Assembly (NCBI RefSeq): GCF_008254045.1
Contig: NZ_CP042425.1
Span: 6,882,001-6,946,000, forward strand
Reading direction: 5' to 3'
Length of the DNA stretch: 64,000 bases
Source of the DNA: Limnoglobus roseus
Lineage (GTDB): Bacteria > Planctomycetota > Planctomycetia > Gemmatales > Gemmataceae
In this document: positions 48,125-56,925 of the stretch, piece by piece
How positions within the stretch are numbered: the first letter of the stretch is position 1
Layout: each line of letters starts with the position of its first letter
Notes under the pieces: model-generated
Databases searched by the model: none
What the model saw: the letters and a program-made list of their open reading frames with translations, nothing else
Told to the model about the DNA's origin: nothing
Translations under genes and position numbers: made by a program

Positions 48125-50899
48125 ATGAACAACACCCGCTCACTCCCGCGACACGTCCGGCCGTTTCTGCTCTCCTTCGGCCTCCTTCTGTTGACCGTCG
48201 TCGTTGGCATCAACGGCCAGGGGCAGATCGTTCCGAAGAAGACCGACAAGAAGGGCGAGAAGGAATCGCCCGCCGTCCCCGGCGGCACCGGAGCCTACGC
48301 CGAGGTCGAAGACCCGAAGGCGAAGAAGGTTCGCGAGAGCATTCCCATCGACGACGAAGCGCCGGTCGTGTTCCTACCGAAGGGGGCGTACTACGTCCGC
48401 ATCGAAGACCTCGCTCGTGCCGCCGCCGACACGCCTTCGCCGCCACTGCGGGCACTGCTCCTCCGGTACGTCGTCGCGTTCGACCGCATCACCGACTTCC
48501 AGGACAAGGCTCAACGAGTGACGCCGATCCCGGCCTTCCGCCTTGGCAAGATTCCGCCGGTCTTCGGCGTCTTCGACCTCGACGATCGTAACCAACCGGC
48601 GGCGCTCCGCCGCATGGAATCGACGAAGGTCCGCAAGATCGAGCACTACGAGGAACTGATCGTTGAAGAAGCCGAACGGCTGGTGAACGCGAAGCTCTTG
48701 GAGCCGCCGGGGGTCGAACGCAAGGATCGTGTCGAGGCGGCCGAGCAACTGTTGGCCGGGGCGCTGCTCTTTCACGACGCGGCCCGCGACCAGAGCAAGC
48801 GAAAGGGGATCGGCTGGGAGCAGGTGCGGGCGAAGGTCGCCGACACGCTCTCGGCCGTCCGTCTCACGCGGCTGAAGTTGGCGTCTGAGCGGAAGGACTG
48901 GGCGCTCGTGCGGTCGCTCGGCAGTCGGATGACGAGCCTTTACCCGAACAACCTCAAGTTGCTCGAAGAGGTCTTCACCGCCCGGCTCGCGGAAGCGCTA
49001 CTGGCCGCGACGGAGTCGGAGAAGCCGGCCGAGTTGGAGAATGCCCGCGACCTGCTCTCCGAATTCGAAAGCCGCTTCCCCGGCAGCAAGAGCGAGACGG
49101 CCGAGAGCATCCGCGAGGCACTGAAGGAGAAGGCGAAGAACCTCTTCGAGCAGGCGTCGGTTGCCCTGCGGCAGAACGACCAAAAGCGGGCGCAGCAACT
49201 CATCCGCACCGTGGAGACGATCGACCCCGGCCACGCGGGCTTGCGCGACTTGCAGGGGCAACTGACCGGGGCGTACAGCGTCCTGTACGTCGGTGCCCGC
49301 CACCTGCCGGAGCGGATGACGCCCCTGACGGCCCGCTTCCCCAGCGAGCGGCAGGCCGTGGACTTGATTTTCGAGCCGTTGCTCGAAGCCCTTCCCGACG
49401 ACAGCTACGGGGTGAAGTACCGCCCGGTGTTGGCGAACGCGATGCCGACGGCGGCGGGGCTGTCCCGCGACTTCACGCTCGTGAAGACGGCCGAGTGGGC
49501 CGGCCTCGGGCGGGAGTACCTCGACGCCACCGACGTGGCCGGCACCCTGAAGGCGGTCCGCGACAAGTACCGACACACGTGGGTGGGCGAGTACGTCGAC
49601 TGGATGCCGGACCCGGTGCGGGTCGAGGACCACACCCGCCTGCGGATCAACTTCGCGAGCGGCCACCCGTTCCCGCTGGCGATGATGACCACGAAAGTTC
49701 TGCCGGCCCGGTGGCTCACGGCCGAGAACAAGCAACTCGACGACCTGGTGTTCGCCCTGAAGCCGGTCGGCACGGGGCCGTTCCGGTTCGTCGGCAAGGG
49801 GCAACCCACCGACGGGCCGACCGAAGTCGTGTTCGCCGCGAACCCGACGTTCGCCCGCCGTGCCGGCCGCATCGGGCAGCCGTTCATTAAGGAGGTCCAC
49901 TTCGTGGATCTGGCGAAGGTCGCCGACCCCGCCGCGCTGTTCCGCTCCGGGCAACTCCACTTCCTGCCCGACGTGCCGACCGGCGAGTTGGCGAAGTTCA
50001 CCGCCCCGGCCGCAAAGTTGAAGGGGCAGGTCGATGTCGTGACGACGGAATCGAACCGCCGCATCTACATGCTCGCGATCAACCACCAGCGGCCGGAACT
50101 GAACAGCGTGGCCCTGCGACGGGGGCTGGCCCACGCCATCGACCGCGAGGAGATTCTGGACAAGGTCTACCGTGCGGGGTTCTCGCAGTTCCACAAGGCG
50201 CTCGTCGGCCCGTTCCCGCCGAACTCGTGGCCGATCCCGAAAGTGGCCGGCTCGGTCCCACCGCCGTTGTTCGACTCCAGCCTCGCGCAAGCCAAGATGT
50301 CCGAGTACGCCGTCCGCGGCGGCGAGAAGACACTGACGCTGCTGTACTCCACCGACGACGCCCGGTCCCGCTTCGCGTGCGAGATGGTGCGCAAGCAAAT
50401 CGAAACGGCCACCGCCACCGCCGTGAGCATTAAGATCGCGCTCGAAGGACTGCCGGCGGTCGTTTTCCACAAGCGTGTGTACGAGGACCGCGACTTCGAG
50501 TTGGCCTACGTGCCGTTCGAGTACCGCGACGACTGGTACCCCTACGGCCTCGGGTTCCTCCTCGACCCGGAAGCGCAGTCGCAAGGGGGCCGAAATTTCA
50601 TGCGGTACCCGCCGCGGACCGTGTCCCCGAGTCGCGAGGACAAACTCCTCGGCCAGCAACTCGAAGAAATTCGCCACCACGCCGACTTCACCGGCAAACT
50701 CTCACCGCAGGCGCAGCGGCTGCAACTGCGGTTCGTGGAGGCGATGCCGTTCATTCCGCTGTGGCAACTCGACCGGCACATGGTCGTTTCCACGAAATTG
50801 AAGTTCTACCTCGACGACACGGGCGAAGCACTGAACCCGAAATGGCTCGCACCGGATCACGCCTTCGCCGGTGTTGCCAGATGGAAACTCCAGGATTGA
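48125..50899 (+). CDS. exported solute-binding protein family 5 with long extra N-terminal region
   Basis: A 924-residue protein from ATG 48125 with an N-terminal signal (RPFLLSFGLLLLTVVVGI). Residues about 70-400 are helical, TPR-like and unique (EVEDPKAKKVRESIPIDDEA; RTVETIDPGHAGLRDLQGQL). From about 410 the SBP_bac_5 (DppA/OppA-like) fold appears: PLTARFPSERQAVDLIFEPL, VGTGPFRFVGKGQ, HFLPDVPTGELA, MLAINHQRPELNSVALRRGL, HAIDREEILDKVYR. It would bind peptides or similar, but no permease or ATPase is adjacent. ATG 48074 is an alternative start. It is placed before a kinase gene by 131 bases. Confidence 0.85.
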   Translation: MNNTRSLPRHVRPFLLSFGLLLLTVVVGINGQGQIVPKKTDKKGEKESPAVPGGTGAYAEVEDPKAKKVRESIPIDDEAPVVFLPKGAYYVRIEDLARAAADTPSPPLRALLLRYVVAFDRITDFQDKAQRVTPIPAFRLGKIPPVFGVFDLDDRNQPAALRRMESTKVRKIEHYEELIVEEAERLVNAKLLEPPGVERKDRVEAAEQLLAGALLFHDAARDQSKRKGIGWEQVRAKVADTLSAVRLTRLKLASERKDWALVRSLGSRMTSLYPNNLKLLEEVFTARLAEALLAATESEKPAELENARDLLSEFESRFPGSKSETAESIREALKEKAKNLFEQASVALRQNDQKRAQQLIRTVETIDPGHAGLRDLQGQLTGAYSVLYVGARHLPERMTPLTARFPSERQAVDLIFEPLLEALPDDSYGVKYRPVLANAMPTAAGLSRDFTLVKTAEWAGLGREYLDATDVAGTLKAVRDKYRHTWVGEYVDWMPDPVRVEDHTRLRINFASGHPFPLAMMTTKVLPARWLTAENKQLDDLVFALKPVGTGPFRFVGKGQPTDGPTEVVFAANPTFARRAGRIGQPFIKEVHFVDLAKVADPAALFRSGQLHFLPDVPTGELAKFTAPAAKLKGQVDVVTTESNRRIYMLAINHQRPELNSVALRRGLAHAIDREEILDKVYRAGFSQFHKALVGPFPPNSWPIPKVAGSVPPPLFDSSLAQAKMSEYAVRGGEKTLTLLYSTDDARSRFACEMVRKQIETATATAVSIKIALEGLPAVVFHKRVYEDRDFELAYVPFEYRDDWYPYGLGFLLDPEAQSQGGRNFMRYPPRTVSPSREDKLLGQQLEEIRHHADFTGKLSPQAQRLQLRFVEAMPFIPLWQLDRHMVVSTKLKFYLDDTGEALNPKWLAPDHAFAGVARWKLQD

Positions 50900-51030
50900 C
50901 ACCGACCACATCTCCGACACTTCCGCCGGCATTTTCCGCGCACCTTCGCGAGAACCAGGCATTCTGATCGGGACGGTGTTCTAGACTTCGGAATTAGTCC
51001 CCGGTCAGTGCGTTTGGACGGTAATTCGTC

Positions 51031-52353
51031 ATGCCAACAGTTGCGAATCGCAGTGAATTTTTGTCGCTCTTGGCAGAAAGCAAACTCGTGGATGAAGACG
51101 TGTTAACACGCCTTCGCACCACGGCGGACCTGCCGGACAATTCCGGCGAGTGCGCCGAGCAACTCATCCAGCAGGGCGTCCTCACGCGCTTCCAATCGAA
51201 ACAATTGCTCGCCGGTAAGTTCCGGGGCTTCGTGCTCGGGCCGTACCGCCTGTTGGACCAGATCGGCAAGGGCGGGATGGGCACCGTCTACCTCGGCGAG
51301 CACGCGACGCTCAAACGGCGGGTGGCGGTGAAGGTGCTGGCCCGCGAACTGGCGGAGAACAAAATCTCGGTCGAGCGGTTCTTGCGGGAAGCCCGCTCCG
51401 CGTCGGCCCTGACGCACGGGAACATCGTCCGCGTCCACCACGTCGGGCAGGCGGTCGGCACGCACTACATCGTCATGGAGTATGTCGACGGCGTCACGCT
51501 CGAACAGGTCGTGGACCGCAAGGGGCCGTTCAGCGCGACGGAAGCCGCTCAGATCGCGGTTCAGGCGGCGGCCGGGTTGCAACACGCCCACGAGCGCGGC
51601 TTCGTCCACCGGGACATCAAGCCCGAGAACCTGATGATTACCAAGAACGGGACCGTCAAGGTCCTCGACATGGGGCTGACCAAGTCCATCCAGAGTTCCT
51701 CCGACAACCTCACCGGCGTGCTGAACTCGAAGGCCATCCTCGGCACCATCGACTACCTCTCGCCGGAACAAGGGCTGCAATCGGACGTGGACGCCCGCAG
51801 TGACATCTACAGCCTCGGCGCGACTCTCTTCACGCTGCTCACCGGCCACTCGCCCTACGACGGCGTCCCGGCTCAGCAAAAGCTGATGCAGCACCAGTTC
51901 GGGAAGGTGCCGTTGCTCTCCGAGTTTCGGTCCGACCTGCCCGAAGGGCTGACGGCCGTCGTGGCAAAGATGATGGCCAAACAACCCGGCGAGCGATTCC
52001 AGACGGTGGCGGAAGTGGCCGACGCGCTCATGCCGTGGACCGCGGACGGTGGCCGGTCGGCGAACATCACCTTGCCGAGTCGGGTGATGGCGAACCCGAA
52101 CGCGGCGAACCAGTCGCAGACGCCGACGATCCGCGACGCGGCCGGCAAAACATCGAGCGACGTCCCGCCGCAACCGGCTCAACCGCCCGCCGCCCCAAAG
52201 GTCAAAGGCGATTTCGAAGAGTTGTTCGTCGTCGGCTCGCCACGGCCCGTCGTCGCCCGGCCGGGGATTCCGCCTAAGGTCTGGGGGCTTCTCGTCATCT
52301 TGGGCGTGTCCATCGGCCTCGGGGCCGCCATCGCCGCGTTCTTGTTGGGCTGA
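51031..52353 (+). CDS. Hanks-type serine/threonine protein kinase, membrane anchored
   Basis: A 440-residue kinase. N-terminal 70 residues (MPTVANRSEFLSLLAESKLV, QLIQQGVLTRFQSKQLLAGK) are a planctomycete-type pre-domain. The kinase domain has GKGGMGTVYLG (P-loop), VAVKVLA (Lys), HRDIKPENLM (catalytic loop) and LDMGLTKS, where the usual DFG is DMG, and the P+1/APE region GTIDYLSPEQG. After a Pro/Ala linker a C-terminal membrane helix (VWGLLVILGVSIGLGAAIAA) ends the protein, so there is no large outer sensor. It is likely active: the metal-binding Asp of DMG is kept. Confidence 0.95.
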   Translation: MPTVANRSEFLSLLAESKLVDEDVLTRLRTTADLPDNSGECAEQLIQQGVLTRFQSKQLLAGKFRGFVLGPYRLLDQIGKGGMGTVYLGEHATLKRRVAVKVLARELAENKISVERFLREARSASALTHGNIVRVHHVGQAVGTHYIVMEYVDGVTLEQVVDRKGPFSATEAAQIAVQAAAGLQHAHERGFVHRDIKPENLMITKNGTVKVLDMGLTKSIQSSSDNLTGVLNSKAILGTIDYLSPEQGLQSDVDARSDIYSLGATLFTLLTGHSPYDGVPAQQKLMQHQFGKVPLLSEFRSDLPEGLTAVVAKMMAKQPGERFQTVAEVADALMPWTADGGRSANITLPSRVMANPNAANQSQTPTIRDAAGKTSSDVPPQPAQPPAAPKVKGDFEELFVVGSPRPVVARPGIPPKVWGLLVILGVSIGLGAAIAAFLLG

Positions 52354-52370
52354 GACCCCGGACGGGGCGT

Positions 52371-52404
52371 AAAAAAACCTTGTCGCCGTTAAGGTGACAA
52401 GGTT
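52371..52404 (-). terminator. rho-independent terminator for the HEAT-repeat gene
   Basis: Minus strand: AACCTTGTC (52404-52396) pairs with GACAAGGTT (52384-52376) and the stem runs straight into seven T (52377-52371). Serves the leftward gene at 52429 and lies just after the convergent kinase gene. Confidence 0.88.
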
Positions 52405-52428
52405 CGATGATCCGGACGAATCTCGCCG

Positions 52429-52953
52429 TTACTTCTTCTTCCCGTTGATCGACTTCATCGCCTCGCCGGCGGCCTTTGCCAACTTGCTCTTCTTGTCCTC
52501 GGACTTCTGAACTTCCCGCAGCGAAGACACGGCTTCCTTCGCCTTATCGCCCATCGCGGCCAAACCTTGAGCGGCCGCGATCTTGACGGCTTCTTCCTTG
52601 TCGTTCTTGAGCAAGTTCACCAGGGCCGGCACCGCGTCCTTCGGATCGGGGTCCACGCGGCCGTAGGCGAGCGCACCGGCCTTGCGGACGTCGGCGTTCT
52701 TGTCATCGAGCGACTTCGCGATCTCCGGCAGGGCCGGCTCGACGAGCGATTTCATGATCTGGCCGAGCTTGCCGAGTTCTTCCAGGGCTTCCGCCCGCTT
52801 CTTCGGGTCTTTGCTCGTTTTGAGCTGCTCGGTGTACTTTTTCGCGTCCTCTGCCTTGTTGGCCGAGACGAACGATTCCGTGGCGATTAGGCCGCACACG
52901 CCGAGGACGAACAGGCCGACCGAAGACGCTCTCATGACACGCCGAAGGGACAT
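52429..52953 (-). CDS. secreted HEAT-repeat protein
   Basis: A 174-residue exported protein from ATG 52953 with signal MRASSVGLFVLGVCGLIATE. The remainder is three HEAT-type helix pairs (KDPKKRAEALEELGKLGQIM; LPEIAKSLDDKNADVRKAGA; VPALVNLLKNDKEEAVKIAA then AQGLAAMGDKAKEAVSSLRE), a scaffold for protein contacts. Lys-rich tail. Similar proteins are frequent in planctomycetes; partner unknown. Confidence 0.88.
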   Translation of the reverse strand: MSLRRVMRASSVGLFVLGVCGLIATESFVSANKAEDAKKYTEQLKTSKDPKKRAEALEELGKLGQIMKSLVEPALPEIAKSLDDKNADVRKAGALAYGRVDPDPKDAVPALVNLLKNDKEEAVKIAAAQGLAAMGDKAKEAVSSLREVQKSEDKKSKLAKAAGEAMKSINGKKK

Positions 52954-53165
52954 TGGAAAGGCTCCAGGGAAAGGAGGGAATGACGTTGGTAGTTTACAGC
53001 ACGCCGGAGCGGGCCCGTACATCTAAACCCGCGAACCGGCGTCGGGGTTCCGAACCCCCGTGCCCGTTTGACGGCCCGGGAGAATTTTTCGTTCCCGATC
53101 CGCCGCGAAGATGATTCAATGAACCGTACCGCCGACCACACACCTCGACCGTTTCGGGAGCGTCC

Positions 53166-54374
53166 ATGCCGCGCGTCTTCGCCTGCCTGCTCATCCTTTC
53201 CGTGCTTCCCGCCGCCGATTGGTCGAGTTGGCGCGGCCCGACTAACGACGGCCGGTCCGCCGACACCGGCTTCCCCCTGACGTGGTCGCCGACCGAAAAC
53301 GTTAAGTGGAAGACGCCCCTCGCGGGGACCGGCCACTCCTCCCCGGTCGTCGCGAACGGCAAGATTTTCGTGACCGGCTGTGTCGAGAAAGACCGCCGGC
53401 GGGTTCTGTACTGCGTGGATCGGAAGTCCGGGTCGATCGCGTGGGAACAGACGGTCCTCACCACATCGAAGCTCGAACGCAAGCACAACTTGAACAGCTT
53501 CGCGAGTTCCACCCCGGCCACGGACGGGGAACGGGTGTACCTCACGTTCTACGACGAGCCGCGGGTCCGCGTGTACTGTTACGACACCACCGGGCAGAAG
53601 GTCTGGGAGAAGTCGCCGGGCGAGTTCCACTCCCAGCACGGGTTTTGTAGCTCACCGATTCTGTACCAGAATCTTGTGATCGTGAACTGCGACCAGGACG
53701 CGGTCGCTTACGTCGTCGCCTTCGACAAGAAGACCGGCGACGAAGTCTGGCGGACCGATCGGCCCAACCGCACACGGTCGTACTGCCCGCCGGTCGTTTT
53801 CGAGGCGGCCGGCCGGAAGCAACTCGTGATGACCGGCTCGAAGTGCGTGGCCGGCTACGACCCCGACACCGGCAAGCAACTCTGGATCGTGGACGGCCCG
53901 ACTGAGCAGTTCGTTTCTAGCATGGTGATGTCCGACGGGCTGTTGTTCCTGACGGCCGGCTTCCCCGAATACTGGGTGATGGCGATTCGCCCGGATGGGA
54001 ACGGGAACGTCACGAAGACCCACGTCGCGTGGTCGAAGAAGAAGGAGGGCGGGTACGTCCCGTCGCCGGTGGCCGACAACGGGCATTTCTTCGTCGTCAC
54101 CGACGACGGCCTCGGTTCGTGCTGGGAGGCGAAGACCGGCAAACTGATGTGGAAGGAACGCCTCGGCAAGCACTTCAGCGGTTCGACGGTCGCGGCCGAG
54201 GGACGGATTTACTTCACCGACGACGCCGGCACGACGTACGTTCTGAAGGCGTCCGACACGTTCGAGATTCTGGCGAAGAACACGCTCGGCGAAAAGTGCT
54301 TCACCTCGCCGGCGTTCTCCGACGGCGAGATCCTGTTCCGCGGCGAGAAGCACCTGTTCTGCATTCGAAAATAG
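53166..54374 (+). CDS. secreted PQQ-like beta-propeller repeat protein
   Basis: A 402-residue exported protein (signal MPRVFACLLILSVLPAADWS) with an outer-membrane assembly factor BamB/PQQ-like propeller. Repeats with the W-x-A/K-x-T-G pattern are seen: DWSSWRGPTNDGRSADTGFP at the start, NVKWKTPLAGTGHSSPVVAN, TGQKVWEKSPGEF, KTGDEVWRTDRPN, TGKQLWIVDGPT, KTGKLMWKERLGKHFSGSTV, IYFTDDAGTTYVLKA. Gemmata-type genomes have many; substrate binding and a quinone cofactor are not shown. Its stop overlaps a long inverted repeat. Confidence 0.9.
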   Translation: MPRVFACLLILSVLPAADWSSWRGPTNDGRSADTGFPLTWSPTENVKWKTPLAGTGHSSPVVANGKIFVTGCVEKDRRRVLYCVDRKSGSIAWEQTVLTTSKLERKHNLNSFASSTPATDGERVYLTFYDEPRVRVYCYDTTGQKVWEKSPGEFHSQHGFCSSPILYQNLVIVNCDQDAVAYVVAFDKKTGDEVWRTDRPNRTRSYCPPVVFEAAGRKQLVMTGSKCVAGYDPDTGKQLWIVDGPTEQFVSSMVMSDGLLFLTAGFPEYWVMAIRPDGNGNVTKTHVAWSKKKEGGYVPSPVADNGHFFVVTDDGLGSCWEAKTGKLMWKERLGKHFSGSTVAAEGRIYFTDDAGTTYVLKASDTFEILAKNTLGEKCFTSPAFSDGEILFRGEKHLFCIRK

Positions 54375-54450
54375 GCGAGCGGGGGGCGTCAGCCCCCTGA
54401 TTCTCGAACGGCAAGGAATAGAATCAGGGGGCTGACGCCCCCCGCTCGCC
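54374..54450. repeat. 31-bp perfect inverted repeat (palindromic intergenic element)
   Basis: Arms 54374-54404 and 54420-54450 are exact complements of 31 bases (starting GGCGAGCGGGGGGCGTCAGC) around a 15-base loop. The left arm overlaps the last base of the propeller stop. The size, perfection and G/C-run layout resemble palindromic REP-like units rather than a simple terminator; it has no T-tract. Confidence 0.88.
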
Positions 54451-54482
54451 AAACCGCGGGTGGGTCTACCGGAGGCTGCTGA

Positions 54483-55361
54483 ATGTCGCTCGTGGAATCG
54501 TTCCCAGAAATCACCAAGAAGCGCGAGCCGCTCGCCCCGTACACGCACCTGCGAATCGGCGGCATGGCCGACTACCTCGTGCAACCCCGCACCCCGGCGG
54601 AACTCGCGGCGGTGCTGAAGTACTGCAAGACGCACCAAGTTCCCTTGCGAATGCTCGGCGGCGGGTACAACTTGCTCATCCGCGACGAGCCAATTTCGGG
54701 GGCCGTCGTCCGGTTGCAGGGCGGCGAATTCGCGAAAATCGAAACGACCGGCAACGTCGTCCGGGCCGGTGGCGGCGCGCAGCTCTTCGACCTCATCGCC
54801 CACACCGTCAAGGTGGGACTCGGCGGCCTCGAAACGCTCGTGGGCATCCGCGGCAGTGTCGGCGGAAGCGTCCGCTGCAACGTCGGCGACCGAACCGGCG
54901 AGATCGGCTCGTCCGTCAAGCGAGTCGCGGTTCTGACCGACGACGGCGTGGAACAGGTCCGCAGCCGCGACGAGTTGGCTTTTACCGATCACGCCAGTGA
55001 CCTCGACGAGCCGGTGATTTTGTGGGTGGAATTCAGCCTCGACCGCGAGTCGCCGGACAGTTTATTGAAGCGGATGCGCCGAATGTGGGTGCAACGGCAA
55101 GCGACCGAGCCCCTCAGCTTCCAGGCCGGCGTGCGAATGTTCCGCAACCCGCCGGGCGGGTCGGCGTCTACCTTGGTGGACCGGTTGGGGCTTGCTAAGC
55201 ATCGTGTCGGTGGTGCGGAGGTCAGCGAGCGAAATGGAAATTACGCCGTGGCACACCCCGGCACGACGGCGCGTGATATTCTAGGGTTGGTTGACTACGT
55301 TCGGGACCGCGTCCGCGAGAAGACGGGCGTGACGCTCGAACGTGAACTTTACATCTGGTAA
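54483..55361 (+). CDS. murB: divergent UDP-N-acetylenolpyruvoylglucosamine reductase MurB
   Basis: MurB reduces enolpyruvyl-UDP-GlcNAc to UDP-MurNAc in peptidoglycan synthesis. The 292-residue FAD-binding chain has THLRIGGMADYLVQPRTPAE, MLGGGYNLLIRDEPISGAVV, GLGGLETLVGIRGSVGGSVR and a MurB_C part with RVGGAEVSERNGNYAVAHPG and VTLERELYIW. The usual catalytic Ser or Cys in AG[SC]xFKNP is replaced (AGVRMFRNPPGG), and the usual YRxS of the substrate region reads DHAS. It may be a divergent paralog or use other residues. It is followed after 8 bases by an FtsQ-like gene, a classical dcw order. Confidence 0.88.
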   Translation: MSLVESFPEITKKREPLAPYTHLRIGGMADYLVQPRTPAELAAVLKYCKTHQVPLRMLGGGYNLLIRDEPISGAVVRLQGGEFAKIETTGNVVRAGGGAQLFDLIAHTVKVGLGGLETLVGIRGSVGGSVRCNVGDRTGEIGSSVKRVAVLTDDGVEQVRSRDELAFTDHASDLDEPVILWVEFSLDRESPDSLLKRMRRMWVQRQATEPLSFQAGVRMFRNPPGGSASTLVDRLGLAKHRVGGAEVSERNGNYAVAHPGTTARDILGLVDYVRDRVREKTGVTLERELYIW

Positions 55362-55369
55362 CGATTGCG

Positions 55370-56014
55370 ATGGCCCGGAAAGCGTCGAAGCCGAAGATCA
55401 AACCCGCCGCGCCGCGGTGGCGGTTCCCGACGCGATCGACTGCCGCCACGACGGTTTGCCTCCTCGCAATCGCAGCCGTCGTCGGGGTCGGCCTTTCCGC
55501 CGCGACTGCAATCGAACACCGTTCGCGGTTTACACTGCCGTTAACAGCCCTCGACTTCGACGTTCCGCCGTGGGTCGAGCGAGACAGCTTCCTGGCCGAA
55601 GTCCGCTACCTCGGCGACCTGCCCGACACGTTCAACGGTTATGACAGCGCGGCGACGAACCGCATCCGCGCCGCCCTTGCGAAACACCCATCGGTTGAAG
55701 CGGTCGATGGCGGGGTTACAACCGTGGGCCGTCGGTACACCCTGACGGTCGTGTTCCGTCAGCCGATTCTGCGGGTGATGACGGTCACGAACGGTTCGCC
55801 CGTTCCGCGGATGGTCGACGCCTACGGCGTGCTGCTGCCCGACGGGAAAATGGTCGATGATCTCCCGGAATTGTCCGGCGTCGCGTGGGACACCGCTACC
55901 GTGAAGCGGGCGGCAGAGTTGGCCCGGCAGTTTCGGCCGATGACCCTGGTCAAGACGGACAACGGCTGGCGGATCACCGAACGGACCGGCCGCGTGCTGG
56001 TCGTCGGGTGGTGA
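55370..56014 (+). CDS. FtsQ/DivIB-like membrane protein
   Basis: A 214-residue bitopic protein: basic tail (MARKASKPKIKPAAPRWRFP), one membrane helix (TVCLLAIAAVVGVGLSAATA, residues about 27-46) and a periplasmic part. Residues about 82-130 (ATNRIRAALAKHPSVEAVDG, RYTLTVVFRQPILRVMTV) have the pattern of a POTRA unit followed by RMVDAYGVLLPDGKMVDDLP, similar to the VDxxGxLLP of FtsQ. The place 8 bases behind murB matches the murB-ftsQ neighbourhood of many bacteria. Similarity is weak by eye, and the call relies on layout and position. Confidence 0.6.
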   Translation: MARKASKPKIKPAAPRWRFPTRSTAATTVCLLAIAAVVGVGLSAATAIEHRSRFTLPLTALDFDVPPWVERDSFLAEVRYLGDLPDTFNGYDSAATNRIRAALAKHPSVEAVDGGVTTVGRRYTLTVVFRQPILRVMTVTNGSPVPRMVDAYGVLLPDGKMVDDLPELSGVAWDTATVKRAAELARQFRPMTLVKTDNGWRITERTGRVLVVGW

Positions 56015-56040
56015 GGCGGAACACTCCGGCAGGTACGGAC

Positions 56041-56925
56041 ATGGCTGACTCCTCCATTCGCCTGAAAATCCGCGACGACCGCTTCGCCACTATCACGTTC
56101 GATTCGGCCGGCCGGTCCACGAACCTGCTCACCCTCGACGTGTGGCGCGACTTCGAGAAGGCTCTGCTCCTGCTCGAACGCCAGACCGAGATTCGGGGCG
56201 TGATTCTCAAGAGCGGCAAGGCGGACGTGTTCATCGCCGGGGCCGATCTGAAGTTGCTCGCCGATGCCGCCCCGCAGGATCCGCGGGTGAAGGCCGTTCT
56301 CGACCTCGGCCGGCGGGTGCTCCTGCAACTCGAAGCGTTGCCCTTCCCGACGTGTGCCATCATCGACGGCCCGGCCCTCGGCGGCGGTCTCGAAGTGGCG
56401 CTGGCCTGCGACGTGCTTTTGCTCGGCTCGAACCGCAAGGTCGAAGTCGGCTTGCCCGAAGTGAACTTCGGCCTGATCCCCGGCTGGGGCGGAACCCAGC
56501 GGTTGCCGCGGGTCGTCGGATTGCCGGTCGCCGCCGACTTGCTCACCACGGGGCGGACCCTGAACGCAATGCAGGCAGCGGAAGTCGAACTCGGAATCGG
56601 GCCGATCAATTCCGACGACCTCTTCCCGTCGGCCATGAAGGTGCTGTTGATCGACGGTTGGCCCGCCGTCCGGCGGCAGAAGCAGGAGTGGGTTCCCGCC
56701 GCCGCCCGGGGGGAATTCCGACCCGCCAGCCTGAACCTGTCCCTCGCGGCCCGCGAGGCACTCACCACGATGATCGCGGGGGCCGAGTTGACGCTCGAAC
56801 AGGCCCTGGCACGCGAGGCCGAGTGTTTCTTACGACTGGCGGGATCGACCGAGTCGCGGAAACTCATCGCCAATTTCTTCGCGGCGCGGCAGCCAGCGTT
56901 CAATCACTCACAAGATCGCGCCTGA
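56041..56925 (+). CDS. enoyl-CoA hydratase/isomerase (crotonase) family protein
   Basis: A 294-residue crotonase. The oxyanion-hole segments are KADVFIAGADLKLLADAA (ADL...) and IDGPALGGGLEVALACDVLL, the catalytic-Glu region is VGLPEVNFGLIPGWGGTQRL, and the latter continues as PRVVGLPVAADLLTTGRTLN; both Glu residues expected of a hydratase are present. This resembles the N-terminal domain of FadJ/FadB without the dehydrogenase part. The C-terminal 90 residues are helical. It starts 26 bases after the FtsQ-like gene and converges, with an 18-base overlap, with the gene at 56908. Confidence 0.9.
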   Translation: MADSSIRLKIRDDRFATITFDSAGRSTNLLTLDVWRDFEKALLLLERQTEIRGVILKSGKADVFIAGADLKLLADAAPQDPRVKAVLDLGRRVLLQLEALPFPTCAIIDGPALGGGLEVALACDVLLLGSNRKVEVGLPEVNFGLIPGWGGTQRLPRVVGLPVAADLLTTGRTLNAMQAAEVELGIGPINSDDLFPSAMKVLLIDGWPAVRRQKQEWVPAAARGEFRPASLNLSLAAREALTTMIAGAELTLEQALAREAECFLRLAGSTESRKLIANFFAARQPAFNHSQDRA

